This document shows, piece after piece, positions 33,845 through 44,449 of a stretch of 64,000 bases of DNA. Location of the stretch: the NCBI GenBank assembly GCA_946965045.2, contig OX337234.1, positions 124,001 through 188,000 of the forward strand, in the 5' to 3' direction. The translations under genes were made by a program, and so were the position numbers. The stretch is from Epithemia pelagica. Taxonomy: Eukaryota > Bacillariophyta > Bacillariophyceae > Surirellales > Surirellaceae. The stretch's first letter is position 1. The number at the start of each line of letters is the position of its first letter. Under the pieces are notes generated by a model. That model had not been told where the DNA came from and did not search any database. It was given only the letters and a program-made list of their open reading frames with translations.

Positions 33845-34984
33845 TTAGGTTGGAACTTTGCCCATCTCCAACAAACGTGCAAAGAGCCAACTCTTCTTGT
33901 CCACAAGTGACAGTGTTTCACACGAAAATCTTTTTCCACTACTGCGAGTAATCATTACAAGAGTATTCGGCAAGGACACCAGGCCGCAAACATCCCTCCT
34001 CACTGTCACGTCCGGAAGCTCCCAAACCATGTTTCTCACAGTATCCAAAACCTCCACAGAATGAACGTCTGCATACATGTCGCCCCATCCTCCTGCAACA
34101 ACCAGACAGGAACCCACCTGGACTGCAGACAATTTAGCTCTCGACTTGTTCAAAATGAGTTTCTTGTGGACGGTCCAGGACTTTGTGGACAATGCGACAC
34201 TGGATGTGGCAGTGGGAGCATCCAACCAGTCATCAAACTCCAGGTATTCGACCGATTCCCGGCATTCCAACGGCAATACTCTCCCACACCCACCAACAGC
34301 ATAGATGCGTGAACCTAACACAGCCATTGCAAAATGGCTTCGAGCTTCTTTCAACGATGGTCCCGATATGACCGAATATGGGCTCCCAAGTGCGGTGTCC
34401 AAGATATCAAGGGATGATAAGCAATTGTCGTTGCTAGAAATGCTTCCGCCCGCCACCACAATAAATCTCTCGGAAACAGAAACAGCGGCGCATCCATATC
34501 GTTTACTCGTCAATCGACACTTCAACATCTTCCATCCCTTGGTGCTGTTGCCGGAAGATGAAGATGAGGAATGAAGTAAATCGCCGACATGGATACGTTC
34601 AATAGTATCCAAGGCAGTGTGGCCATTGAATCCGCCAATCGCGTAAACAGCGCCATTGCATACCACGGAAGCAAGATTTCTTCGTTTTTCTTGTAAAGGC
34701 GGTCCAGTTTGCCATCTTGAATCGCCAACGTTCCAGAGACTAACGAAATTTGTTGGACCATCATAAGTAGGCACCGGCCATCCTCCCAACAAAACCACCA
34801 TCTTGTCGCGGTTCATGGCTGGATGATGCACGACAACCGACGCGTGGTCCTGCATATGCCGCCCCATGAGTGGAGTCCAATTTTCACTAGATGGCCTCCA
34901 CTGCGGTTCTCTTTCGTCCTTTCTGTCGGCAAAGACCAATCCTGACAACAAAGCTTGTTCCTGGATCGTCATCTTTGTGGGCAT
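33845..34984 (-). CDS. Kelch-repeat beta-propeller protein, copy B
   Basis: A single-exon 379-residue paralogue of copy A in opposite orientation. It keeps the same order of blades: MVVLLGGWPVP, VYAIGGFNG, IVVAGGSISS, IYAVGGCGR and LVVAGGWGD. It also keeps the same Ser run and the same C-terminus (KKSWLFARL-EMGKVPT). The N-terminus differs slightly (MPTKMTIQEQALLSG). Copy B has small in-frame indels relative to A (a Pro/Tyr insertion after GGW) but no stop. Both copies being intact despite clear divergence argues that both proteins are used. Confidence 0.85.
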   Translation of the reverse strand: MPTKMTIQEQALLSGLVFADRKDEREPQWRPSSENWTPLMGRHMQDHASVVVHHPAMNRDKMVVLLGGWPVPTYDGPTNFVSLWNVGDSRWQTGPPLQEKRRNLASVVCNGAVYAIGGFNGHTALDTIERIHVGDLLHSSSSSSGNSTKGWKMLKCRLTSKRYGCAAVSVSERFIVVAGGSISSNDNCLSSLDILDTALGSPYSVISGPSLKEARSHFAMAVLGSRIYAVGGCGRVLPLECRESVEYLEFDDWLDAPTATSSVALSTKSWTVHKKLILNKSRAKLSAVQVGSCLVVAGGWGDMYADVHSVEVLDTVRNMVWELPDVTVRRDVCGLVSLPNTLVMITRSSGKRFSCETLSLVDKKSWLFARLLEMGKVPT

Positions 34985-35351
34985 TGGACTTTTTTGTGGA
35001 ACCAGTCAAAAAGGCCGTTACTCTACGAGGGGCGCTTTCTTCTTGTGACATAAAGACTCCATGGAACAAGATGTGTTATGGATGTGTTTCGACTGACTGT
35101 TTCGTTTTCGTTGAAGGTTCTAGGTGTTGGCGGGGATTACGACTGATTCGTGCTTGTTCTCCATCGAACACAATTCGACCGATCCAAATCCATCCTACAT
35201 GCTGTGTTTGAAGAGTCAATTGCAAGGGAACGAAGCGGAGCGGTTTCGATGGTTGAGAGGACACATCTCTACAGATCACCAGAGGTGCTGATTCGCACTG
35301 GATCCCAGTTAGGCGTGACATGTGCTCGTTGAACTGTCCGAGCGGACAACG

Positions 35352-35565
35352 AGGTGACGACCATCGTTCTTGGGGGTCGATTGTATGGGGCTCCGACTCT
35401 GGCGCTGTCTCATGTGTGGATGATGATCCCCCGGCGCGCATGAGACCGTTGAAGCACGATCGGGACTACCAGTCGCGCACACTATTTATATCTAATATCG
35501 TTATTGTATAAGTAGAGTAACGTTCAGGACCGTTGAATTTGGAAGACAACGCGCTCCGAGGCGTT
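35352..35565. repeat. Direct repeat bracketing the right Kelch arm, copy 2
   Basis: Second copy of the element at 33476-33665, with small insertions around TATCGTTATTG. Both copies end at AAGACAACGCGCTCCGA, followed by unrelated sequence. Confidence 0.8.
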
Positions 35566-35906
35566 AGAATCTTTCCTTCCCTACCACAAAAGGCACTTGG
35601 TGCGTAACAGAGCCACAACACACAACAGCCAAAGATGCTCTCTCTCCACAACAGATACGACCACCAACACCACGACCAACGCCATAGGATGGTCCGGATT
35701 GATACTGTGAAGCGTGATTCGTACGTACCAAACAGACAGTTCGATTTGGATCGAGTCGAGTAGAAAGTACGAGCTCTACAACCGGAGCAGCCAAGTCTCT
35801 CGACAAACAAAGAGATGGAATGGATTCTCTGTTTCGACTACTACTAATTATATTCGTTCTTTTCCATGTATATAAAGATCTCTGACAAGCACTGGTTGCG
35901 GAGTTG
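35566..35906. other. 3' flank of the amine oxidase gene
   Basis: No supported gene. The region is downstream of the minus-strand stop at 35907. Confidence 0.4.
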
Positions 35907-37448
35907 TTACGGCTCATCCCCAAACACATCTTCTTCCTCCTCTTCTTCTTCCTCGCCGCATCCTCCTCCTCCCGGAATGTCGACATCCACTTCCAAACTC
36001 TCCAAGACTCGAAGGGCCGCTTCTTGACCCGACCTGGCCGTGGCTCCCAAGAGGATTTCACCGGCAAAAAAGACGGTCGGCGTGGGCATGCCCAAGGCCA
36101 CTTGTTCCAATTCCTCCACCATTTCTTGTTGGCGACGACGACGATTGCGATCCTGGCCCGCGGCACCCAAACGACGACGACGACGAACGTTTTCGTCGCC
36201 GTCCTCCATATCGTCGCGGAAGCCACCAATCGTGCCTACGAAACGGGAAAACCGTGGTCCGCAAGACGCCATTCAACAACAAGGACAACAAGAGGAACAA
36301 GAAGACTAGGTGAGTTTTGCAAACAGCAATCAAGTAATGAACCAATCAACCAATGAACCATATTCGTACCTCGAATAAAGGGTTCATTGACCCAATTTTG
36401 AACAATGGCCGACTCCAAGGCATTCGTGGCGGGTGTTTCGTCCTCGTCGGTTCCAAACGTGACATCCAAATCGTGCAACAATTGGTCGACAATGGCATCG
36501 TCACACAAGGCCGTACGAGGGACAATGGCATCATTTTCTTCCAAGGTCAAAATGAAGCGGGGACCTTGGAAATTGCCTTGACCGACCAAGACATTGTTCA
36601 AGAAAGTCGTACGGTCGTCGACGGTCAATTCCACAATATCGTAGCCCCGGTAAAAGTCATCCGTGGAAAATTCCAACCACACGCGCAAGCCTTGCGTCAA
36701 GGCCATGGCATCGGCCGTTTCTTGCAAGTCCTCCGGCAGCTCGGGCGTAAAGAACAAGCGTTCGTTGGACAAGGCTGTCGTTTGCAAGACGGTAATGCCC
36801 GTCGCCACAATGGCCCGCGCAAACTCCAACTCCTCCTCCTCCACCGTGGTGAGCGTCACCACTCCATCCTGGGAATAATTTATGTTACGAATTTGAGTTT
36901 CGAGTCGAATCTTTTCTTCGGGAATGCGTGGAAGGACAATGGTTTCCAAATAACTGTACAGGGATTGGTCCTGAAAGCGAAATCGATCCAAGAGGGGACC
37001 GTCCGGGACAAAGGTACAGGGATCTTGGGAGACTTGGACCACACAGGAATAAAAGTCGGCTTCCAAGTTAATGGGTGTAAAGTCTTCGTCGGCCACGGCC
37101 CGGTCCTCATCAAACAAGAGCAACTCGGCCAAACTTTCGGGGGTTTCAAAGGGAAATTGGGCTCCCAAATCCAAGGGCACACCCGGGACGACATCCTCAT
37201 CGTCCACAGTCAAGGGACGGACGCGACCGCCACACACGTCCTTGGCTTCAAAAATCTGGGTCCACCGAGAACACAAAACCATGCGCAGGACAACATACGG
37301 TGAGTCAATGGCGGGTTTCGTGCGTCCAACGTCAACGGAGTCTCAACAAACATTGTCGTACCGTGTAGTCTTCGAATTCGGCAAACTCAAAGGTATAGGC
37401 GGCAAACAAGGCCGAAATACCACATCCAATAATGGCCACTCCACTCAT
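35907..37448 (-). CDS. FAD-dependent amine oxidase family protein
   Basis: Three exons (37448-37362, 37255-36370, 36235-35907) join through GT-AG introns (GTACGAC...ACCCAG and GTACGAA...TCGTAG) to give 433 residues. Residues 3-18 (GVAIIGCGISALFAAY) are the Rossmann GxGxxA dinucleotide-binding loop. IFEAKDVCGGRV (about 30-41) supplies the ribose-binding Glu and the GGR flavin motif. Near residue 376, TVFFAGE and then GATARSGQEAALRVL form the C-terminal FAD-contact block of monoamine-oxidase-like proteins. It would oxidise an amine or related substrate with release of H2O2; the substrate is unknown. An acidic tail (EEEEEEEED) ends the protein. No signal peptide is visible, so it is probably cytosolic. 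The splice structure brings together motifs that are separated by stops, which strongly supports the model. Confidence 0.88.
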
Positions 37449-39393
37449 GATGGTATCACCGTCGCTTTTTGTTGTTTCGTTGCGTTGTGGCAATCCTAGA
37501 AGGAGATAAATTGTGAGACCAACAAGGGTTACTACCTAGGTAGAATGAGTGCACCTCGAAGTTTCATGTGAAGGGGATAGAACTTTTGTGGAGTCGTGGT
37601 TCGGCATAAATTTTTCACTCCATCTCTTTTGTAAGCGAATTTTGTCAATCGTTACGAATCACCTTGTCGTAGGCGACACATTTGCTATTGCCCAGTCGGA
37701 CTCCTTGTCCCACTGACAAGTGATTCGGAACCAGAAAAGACTACTCTCCAGGAATGTATGCCAAACGTTTCGAAGGCTCGTGCATCCATCGACGGACGTG
37801 GTCGGTGTCAGTGGGCGGTTTGCGCCGCGCAACATGATGGTAGCTAGAGGGATTTGGATACTTACTCCTAGCTACTCCTAGATAGCTCCTCTTAGAGTAC
37901 TCCAAAAAATATCAACGAGAGGAATGATCAACTTGAGTAGGTCGCCCTCGTAGCATTAGCCTTCAGAAGTTCTTTATTGTTGGAACAAGCAAGCCATACA
38001 AATTACAAAACTACCTAGATCTGAAGCATCGCCCTAGACAAGCACTATCTACCTACTCCTAGTTTAGTGCTACAAGCGTCGGTGATCTTGAGCACATAGT
38101 TTATGAATGGGAACGAAGCGACGGACGGACCAGTACTGCCTCCGGACTCCGGATGCCGGATTCCGGAGGCACAACGCGAGTTGACAGCGCTCCAGTCTCC
38201 AGTGTCCAGTGCCACTTGCCACGTTAAAATTAAAATTTATCCGTCCGAGCACCAGCAACCAGCAAAGGGCGGCAGCAAGAGGGCAATACTTTATATCCAT
38301 CAGGCTTAGATATTGAAGACATACTACCATATCGATCCATAATTAATCGATAACCGCTTGCTACAATTGCGACCGATGTGGAGACATCTGTTACGAGTAT
38401 TTTCGAGTATGAAGAACCGGGATCGTGTGAAAAGCAACAAGCACACAAAAACAGAGAGCGCTTTCCGATATCTCAAATAATCGTGTCAAGTCGCAATGCC
38501 AAAGTCCTGAACTTTGGACAACACAACTACTAAAGAGTCCTTTCTTTGTGGACAAGAAACCATTTTCGGATAATATACGGAATACCGAAAAAACTAAGTC
38601 CGTCTCGAACAAGAGTCCGTCCAACCGGCACCTCGGAGGTATGTTTCGTTTCTCCGCTTGCCTCGCTACCTAGTTGATTGTCCATGTATGGCCGAGGATA
38701 TGGTCTTGCCCGAGTACGCGCAGGGGAATTGGAGCAGATCAACAGCTGCTCCGCCTGCTCAATGCTCAATCAATAGACTTTTCCAAGACAACCATGCGGG
38801 GAAATTGGAGGAAAGCGACAGCTGTTCCGCATGCTCAATGCTCAATCAATAGACTTTTCCAAGACAATCATGTAATTTGAAGTTGCTTTGCACATCGAGG
38901 GAAGCCTCTTGAGGCTACAAATATTAGGGCAACAGAGCAGCCATGATGTAAGGAGCCCATCGCCCGCAAAGACAGCTATGCGTCTAGAACGATACAACCT
39001 ACTCCTAATCCATAAACTTATAGCATTTGCTTGCCGTAGCATGCAGCTCGTATTTCCCTTCTCTTGGAAGAGTAGTTTACTGGCCATCGTCAGAGACTCA
39101 ATAGTTGTCGACATGCAACAACGGGCGATTGACGAAGTCAACTTTTGTCTCTACCATGCCGCGTATGGGAAAATAGTCATATCTGGAATATAGCAAGGTT
39201 CCTTTATGCACAATGGTCTTATGACTATATATAGACTACCCGACAGCACTTGAGAGGAGCAACTTGGTGGCGTGAACAAAGTAGACTAAGATTACAACAT
39301 GCTTCTTCTATAAACCCTGTACATAGTTTGTGGCCATATTCCCCTCATCTTGGGCGCCAAGATGAGTGCAAGTACCAGTGAGTACTCAGCACG
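37449..39393. other. Intergenic region between amine oxidase and HMG-box gene
   Basis: No supported gene over about 1.9 kb. It contains the short tandem duplication at 38726-38874. Confidence 0.4.
38726..38874. repeat. Tandem duplication (~74 bp x 2)
   Basis: Two neighbouring copies share TGCTCAATGCTCAATCAATA and GACTTTTCCAAGACAA, with several substitutions between them. No coding function is apparent. Confidence 0.8.
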
Positions 39394-40260
39394 TTATTGG
39401 AAGAAGGCATAGAATGCCTGTTTATCAGTGTGGCTGCTTCCCCACTGGGACGATCGATCGAATTGAGTGGAAGATGTTTGTGGTGGGTAGGAGGTAGCTT
39501 GATGGTCGCCACTGGGGCTTGCAGAACCACTTTTTGCCTTGTTCGTGTTTTTGTCATGCTTTCGTTTCGCCAAGGCACGTTGCGCTTTTTTGTACACCAA
39601 GTATTCGGCTTCAAAACGCTCCTTGTCCAGTTCCGAGCGACGCTCATACTCCATTTTGAGTTCCGGTGTGATCTTCTTCCAATTGGCGGCAACTGTTCGA
39701 GCCATTTCGGCGAAGCCAAGCTTGCCATGAGCCTTGCGCGACTTTGTTGCTTTGATGATGGGAAGAATCTTGAGCAGTCGTTCTCGTTCGTCCTTGAAGA
39801 ACAGATTGTAAGCAGTCAATGATCGCTTGGGCTTCTCGACCGTCTCTGGATCAGACATGGGAGAAATTTCTGGCTCTTTTTGTTCTTCGACATGATAGAT
39901 GGGGTCACTCGAAGTAGTTTCCAATGCCTTGAACAACAACTCTGTCAGCGAAAGATCAGAAGATGTTTTCTTTGAAAACTCCAAATCATCACATGCAGAC
40001 GACATGAGTGTATCAGACGGCTTCGAAATATCATTGACATCTTTTGTTTGGGGAGTCTCGCCATCTTGTAGTGGTTGTTCCTGAAGAAATGCATTGTCGA
40101 GATCAATATCTTTCAAGTTTGACTCGTCGAAACCTCCAAGAACTTGATGCAATTCGCTTTCGTCAAAGAGACTTCTGTCAGCATAGTTGATGCTTGCACA
40201 GAAAGGAACATGTCCCGAAAGCGAAGGAAAACTGTTGTTGTGGAAAGATAGGAAATTCAT
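39394..40260 (-). CDS. HMG-box protein, paralogue 1
   Basis: A single exon of 288 residues, taking the Met at 40260 (MNFLSFHNN). The frame is open further upstream to 40392, but those codons lack composition support. The HMG box is at about residues 141-225: KPKRSLTAYNLFFKDERER, KLGFAEMARTVAANWKKI, then ELDKERFEAEYLVYKKAQ, the usual three-helix L-shape that bends DNA in the minor groove. An acidic N-terminal half (LFDESELHQVLGGFDESNL) could be a transactivation region. The tail is basic, then Ser/Thr/Gln-rich. The protein at 52017-52874 is a clear paralogue sharing the box and the LFD-E motif. It is probably a nuclear architectural or transcription factor. Confidence 0.85.
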   Translation of the reverse strand: MNFLSFHNNSFPSLSGHVPFCASINYADRSLFDESELHQVLGGFDESNLKDIDLDNAFLQEQPLQDGETPQTKDVNDISKPSDTLMSSACDDLEFSKKTSSDLSLTELLFKALETTSSDPIYHVEEQKEPEISPMSDPETVEKPKRSLTAYNLFFKDERERLLKILPIIKATKSRKAHGKLGFAEMARTVAANWKKITPELKMEYERRSELDKERFEAEYLVYKKAQRALAKRKHDKNTNKAKSGSASPSGDHQATSYPPQTSSTQFDRSSQWGSSHTDKQAFYAFFQ

Positions 40261-40392
40261 TTGTTTGTTTGTCTTGTGTCGATTTGTGGGTGCAAACCAA
40301 AATCCGAAGCCTCGGTATAGGTGACCACCTATTAGTCGTATGTACGTCGTCCGCAAACTGTCCCCCCAATGGAGATTTTTTTCTCGATTCAA

Positions 40393-41134
40393 TTCCTATT
40401 TTCCATAAAAAATCAGAAAGGACACGCCGGCATATTCTTGTCACATTTCAAATCAGCTTGAGCGGCCCAGCGTGCATGACAGTTGCCGTTGGTGGTTGGT
40501 GCACCAATTCCGCATACACTCTATAAAAAAACAAACAAACCTCCATTACAGCGGCCATGTCCATGGCAATTCTTGCAATGGCATGATTTTTCAGCTTCCA
40601 TGCTACCCAGGTACGTCAAGAAAGACAGAGCTGCGATTGGGCTAAGGACAAGCATCTCAATAGTCCCTCCCTGTTGTTTTTGTTTGCATACACCCCTTGA
40701 GCCCCATTTTCTGGACTCGTTGCAACGTCTCACTTTTCACCAGTCCAATTTCGCTTGTAGTCTTTATGATTGATTCATTTGTAGCCCTTTTACTCTGATA
40801 CAAGTCTAGGTAGAATTCCTGTTCTATATTTTATCATAGGGGTAAATATCAAGGTCAATGGTGGTGTCCTGCTCTACCAGGGATTCTCTTGTCTTGTTAT
40901 TCTTCTCCTTCTCCTTGTCTTCACCTTGAAGAAGATACAGCAAACACTAAGAATTTGTCTCAGCGACCATTAAAGTGGTGACAATCAGCCTCATGATGTA
41001 GTTGCCATCTACAACTTGGATTACTACTCCTAAGAGTAAGAAGAAGAAACCAAATCGTCCCCTACCTAGTAGACAACTTGAACCATGGATGTGACATGCC
41101 CTACAATGAGAAAATGGGCGAAAACACTACCAAT
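40393..41134. other. HMG gene 1 upstream region up to the transposon
   Basis: No gene is supported. It contains AGCGGCCCAGCGTGCATGAC at 40461-40480, which resembles a stretch upstream of the second HMG gene, and a CTATAAAA box-like sequence near 40520. Confidence 0.4.
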
Positions 41135-41142
41135 CTATCAAT
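41135..41142. repeat. Target-site duplication, left (CTATCAAT)
   Basis: This 8-bp sequence directly precedes the transposon end CAGGGTCTGG and is repeated exactly at 48109-48116. Eight bp is the hallmark target duplication length of hAT elements. Confidence 0.95.
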
Positions 41143-41666
41143 CAGGGTCTGGAATTCAAAAAGTGGGACTTTAATGACTTTAGGGAATGTAACTTAAATT
41201 TAGCTTGAATTAAGCCATTCAATTGAAATCCTCCTCCTTTACTTTCATTGAATTTCACACCACTCAACTCAATACCGATTTTTTCTTGGATTCACTGTTC
41301 CGATTCAAGTCTCATCATCTCAGACGGGGAATGTCAATTCCCTAATTCAATTCCCAATTCTCTAAAATAGACACTTCCCAATTCCATTCAATTCACTTTA
41401 TCAGACGATATCAATTCCCAATCCAATCCAATTCCTTCTTACTCACTATAAGAATTTGAGAATCCAATCAATTTTCTCCTACGCACAGATGGAATTACCA
41501 TTCTCCCCCCAATGTGTCATGTGAATTACGTTTCTATACAATATCACACAGTGACCCTACCTTCAACCGCCTCATCTTTGTGACTTGTGACACTCTCTTA
41601 CCTCTCACCTCTACCGTCCATCCACCAATCCTTCAACAGTTCATTGTCTGTTGCAGCTTGCAACAC

Positions 41667-42377
41667 ATGTTGTCTGGCTTGATTGTGCGTCTTAATCATC
41701 TTCAAAGCCCAGCATCCTTGTCCACCCTGTCTGGATCTACCATCATGTCAACACAACCGACGATGGCAGAACAAGAGGAGACACCCCCGGCTCATCCCAC
41801 ACAAGCAGAGAACCCAGACCCTCCACCTGCACAGCAAGACGAGAACCCACCCGCTGCTTTAGCCCCCCAAGGGAACAACAATCAACAGAATAGGCAACAC
41901 CCTACCCAAGCCCAACGAACCGAAGCAATTCATCAAGAAATCAAGAAAGAGAAAGACTATGTCCCCTTCCTCAAAAGTCCACCGAGAGAGCATTTCAAGA
42001 ATCTGAATACCTACTGGGGAACAGTGAGACACTTGGACTTTTGCCAGTTAACAGAATTACAAGCAAGACTTGACACCAAAGAAGTTAGCAAAATGGAAGG
42101 TATTTCTCGATGCTTTGCTGTACTCAACCAAGCATCAAAAGAGGACCAAACAGCACCCAAAAAGTCATGGGGATCCATATGTAAGCGTCTTGTGGTGTGC
42201 CCGATTTGCTTTGAAGACCCAGAGAAGTCTTTTTTCGCCTCTACCATCCTCTGTGGTGTCAGCAAGCAGAAGAAAAGTGGCTCCTCTTCGAATGTTAGCC
42301 AACATATGGATTCTTTCCATCCGCATGTGAAAGAAGAAATGGAACGAAAAAAAAAATTGGACCGAAGTCCAATGTAG
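41667..42377 (+). CDS. hAT transposase, N-terminal part with BED-type zinc finger
   Basis: The frame opens upstream, but the first ATGs are at 41667 and 41745 (MSTQPTMAEQEE); I favour 41745. A Pro/Gln/Asn-rich leader precedes a BED-like finger near the end: VVCPICFEDPEKSFFAS followed by HMDSFHPH gives a C-x2-C ... H-x5-H pattern, which binds the element's subterminal DNA in hAT proteins. The frame stops at 42375-42377, just after an A10 run (42347-42356). The -1 frame is open from that run into the downstream transposase core, so this is the N-terminus of a split or slipped gene, not an independent protein. Confidence 0.8.
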   Translation: MLSGLIVRLNHLQSPASLSTLSGSTIMSTQPTMAEQEETPPAHPTQAENPDPPPAQQDENPPAALAPQGNNNQQNRQHPTQAQRTEAIHQEIKKEKDYVPFLKSPPREHFKNLNTYWGTVRHLDFCQLTELQARLDTKEVSKMEGISRCFAVLNQASKEDQTAPKKSWGSICKRLVVCPICFEDPEKSFFASTILCGVSKQKKSGSSSNVSQHMDSFHPHVKEEMERKKKLDRSPM

Positions 42378-42394
42378 AAAGCAACCAACCACTT

Positions 42395-44449
42395 ATGACA
42401 TCCTACAAGGGTTCCATGATGTCAAAGGACGAGGCTAGAATCAAGTTTCAACAATCAATCTACCAGTTTGTCAACGACAACGGCTTACCCACTTCAACAG
42501 TGGAAAAGAAGTCCTTCCGAGCTATGCTGGAATTCGCCATTCTTAACGCCCAGAAGCTGTCGACAAAAGATTGTGTCATGAGCAACAAAGACATCATACG
42601 CAAGCGACTTGATTCCTACAACAATTTTCTCCAAACTGTTTCCTCCCTATGCCTGAATGTCCGGCTGATTGACCCCAGGAATTGCGTGTTTTACACGATT
42701 CCCGTAGGTCTCTGCAAAACAGACGGCCACACAGCAGCCCAAGTGGCGACCCACACACTAAAAATCCTCACAACCGTTGGAATTATGCAGTCTGACCTCT
42801 CCTCTTCCGTAAACGACAATACAAATTCGGCAGTCCTTGCCGGAAAGTACATTGTGGGAAATCAGACTGGAGGAAAGTGCGATATGCATCGTGCGGAATT
42901 AATTCTTAAGCACGCCACCGGCTTGGCTGTACGACGAAGGGGGGGAAGGGTAATCGACCAGTTTCCCGGATTTGTGGACACATACAAGAAAGCCTTGAAG
43001 TTAGCTTCAATCCTGATGACGAAGAGAAAGAAGAGATTCCAGGCATTGAGGGACTACGCAACAAAAAATCACCAAGTTGTAGTGGAGATCCGTATGCCGA
43101 ACACAACCAGGGTTCTCGGATGCGCTCTCACATTCCATGATCTCCTACGTGATAAGTACGTCATGGATGACTACAATTCACAAGAGTTTTCTGTAGACAA
43201 AGACTTCCGCGAAAATTATCTGTCCAAGGAGGACTGGCAGGCCATAGCAGAATTCGAAGGAATTCTTTCTCCACTCAAGAAATGCGCCATGTCCTTACAA
43301 GCAGACGATCCTTCCTCTGCTGCAGGCTCTTTGCTGGAAATCTTTGGTTGCCATCATGGAATCAAATACCACAAAGACAACGGTGTCTCTGTTCTGCTTG
43401 TGAACCCCACAGAACTAGACACAGAGTTCCAAAGTTGGGATGCCAGGTTAACCATAGAGAAACTCCGTTCCAAAAGGAAAAATATCAAGTTTGCAGATTT
43501 ACTGCCCGCCTCACGGATGCTTATTAACCGGCTTCTACGTGAATTTTGCACCTACATGATGAATGGTGACGACGTCCATGCAGAGAATGCTATCTGCGGT
43601 CATCCGTTTCTCTGCTACATGGCACCGTACATCCTGAAAAAAATCAAGATCTACGACGACTACGACGTCTCCAGAATCCAAAAACAATTTGTTGATGACA
43701 TGGTAGCAAAGTTTTCCACTCCTGAAAGGTTGGCAATGAATGGACCAGCCCCAATGGCTGGGACAGCCAATGAGGAGGTTGTAGATATAGAAGACGACGA
43801 CTCGGATGATGACGATGTGTTCAATATTTTTCGGAATCATGGAGAGAATGAAGACAGCATGTGCGTGGAAAACAACAATCTTAACACGTTGGACGAGCAG
43901 AAGAAGAGCTTTAGAGAACAATGTAACAACGAATTCAAGGGGTTCAAGGATTACTGTCAGCGCATTATCCACAGTTCCTGGGAATCGTTGATTAGGGAGT
44001 ATCCCACCGTTCTTTTTTCTGAAAAGTCACCAAAATGGACGCCTCAAGAAAAGAAAAAGTTCAGACGGGCATGTAATGATCAAGATTTCAACAGTGTGGG
44101 CAAGTATTTTGATGTCTTACAGTGGTGGCAGGCGAACAAGAGTAATTTCAGGATGATTTTCCCAAGTGCCCTCGTGTGGCTCTCGAAGCCTTCTACAAAC
44201 GCTTTCCAAGAGAGGATATTTTCTTTCTCCTCATGGTTTGATAGCAATAGATTGATGAGGAACGAGCTCAAGAAACATTTCGAGATTCGCACCATGGAGA
44301 TGGTAACAAGAAAGGTTCGTGGAGAGATTGAGGTTAATGAAATGACCTGGAAAAGAAATCTCAACACACCACAGAGAACGAGGACGAAGCGCAAACCAGG
44401 GGTAAGGCCGAGGAGCAAGCTAGGAGTAATGCCACACAGCGCCAGATAA
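42395..44449 (+). CDS. hAT transposase core and dimerisation domain
   Basis: The frame is open from the A10 run at 42347-42356; the first ATG is at 42395 (684 residues). The RNase-H-like core shows TDGHTAAQVATHTL (first Asp region), VNDNTNSAVL (second Asp) and the hAT C-x2-H motif in CDMHRAELILKHATG. The third acidic residue is not pinned down. An acidic linker (DIEDDDSDDDDVFN) precedes the C-terminal hAT dimerisation domain: LQWWQANKSNFRMIFPSAL, then STNAFQERIFSFSSWF. These domains cut and join DNA as an oligomer in the nucleus. Together with the finger-bearing frame upstream it makes a full-length transposase. It ends in a basic tail; an overlapping frame continues at 44341. Confidence 0.9.
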   Translation: MTSYKGSMMSKDEARIKFQQSIYQFVNDNGLPTSTVEKKSFRAMLEFAILNAQKLSTKDCVMSNKDIIRKRLDSYNNFLQTVSSLCLNVRLIDPRNCVFYTIPVGLCKTDGHTAAQVATHTLKILTTVGIMQSDLSSSVNDNTNSAVLAGKYIVGNQTGGKCDMHRAELILKHATGLAVRRRGGRVIDQFPGFVDTYKKALKLASILMTKRKKRFQALRDYATKNHQVVVEIRMPNTTRVLGCALTFHDLLRDKYVMDDYNSQEFSVDKDFRENYLSKEDWQAIAEFEGILSPLKKCAMSLQADDPSSAAGSLLEIFGCHHGIKYHKDNGVSVLLVNPTELDTEFQSWDARLTIEKLRSKRKNIKFADLLPASRMLINRLLREFCTYMMNGDDVHAENAICGHPFLCYMAPYILKKIKIYDDYDVSRIQKQFVDDMVAKFSTPERLAMNGPAPMAGTANEEVVDIEDDDSDDDDVFNIFRNHGENEDSMCVENNNLNTLDEQKKSFREQCNNEFKGFKDYCQRIIHSSWESLIREYPTVLFSEKSPKWTPQEKKKFRRACNDQDFNSVGKYFDVLQWWQANKSNFRMIFPSALVWLSKPSTNAFQERIFSFSSWFDSNRLMRNELKKHFEIRTMEMVTRKVRGEIEVNEMTWKRNLNTPQRTRTKRKPGVRPRSKLGVMPHSAR

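Larger units (their letters stand above)
31640..35340. repeat. Large inverted duplication with Kelch genes in both arms
   Basis: The left arm (about 31640-33264) and the right arm (about 33713-35340) are diverged reverse complements. The match includes the Kelch genes and their 5' flanks (for example GAGCACATGTCACGCC at 31658 and its complement near 35323) and 3' flanks (GTGTTTTGGTTTGA near 33239 against its complement near 33728). The unpaired centre is 33265-33712. Arm divergence shows it is not recent. Confidence 0.85.

Noticed and set aside
36353-37303. Plus-strand 316-residue frame
   Set aside because: It is antisense to exon 2 of the amine oxidase, which has FAD motifs and matching splice sites.
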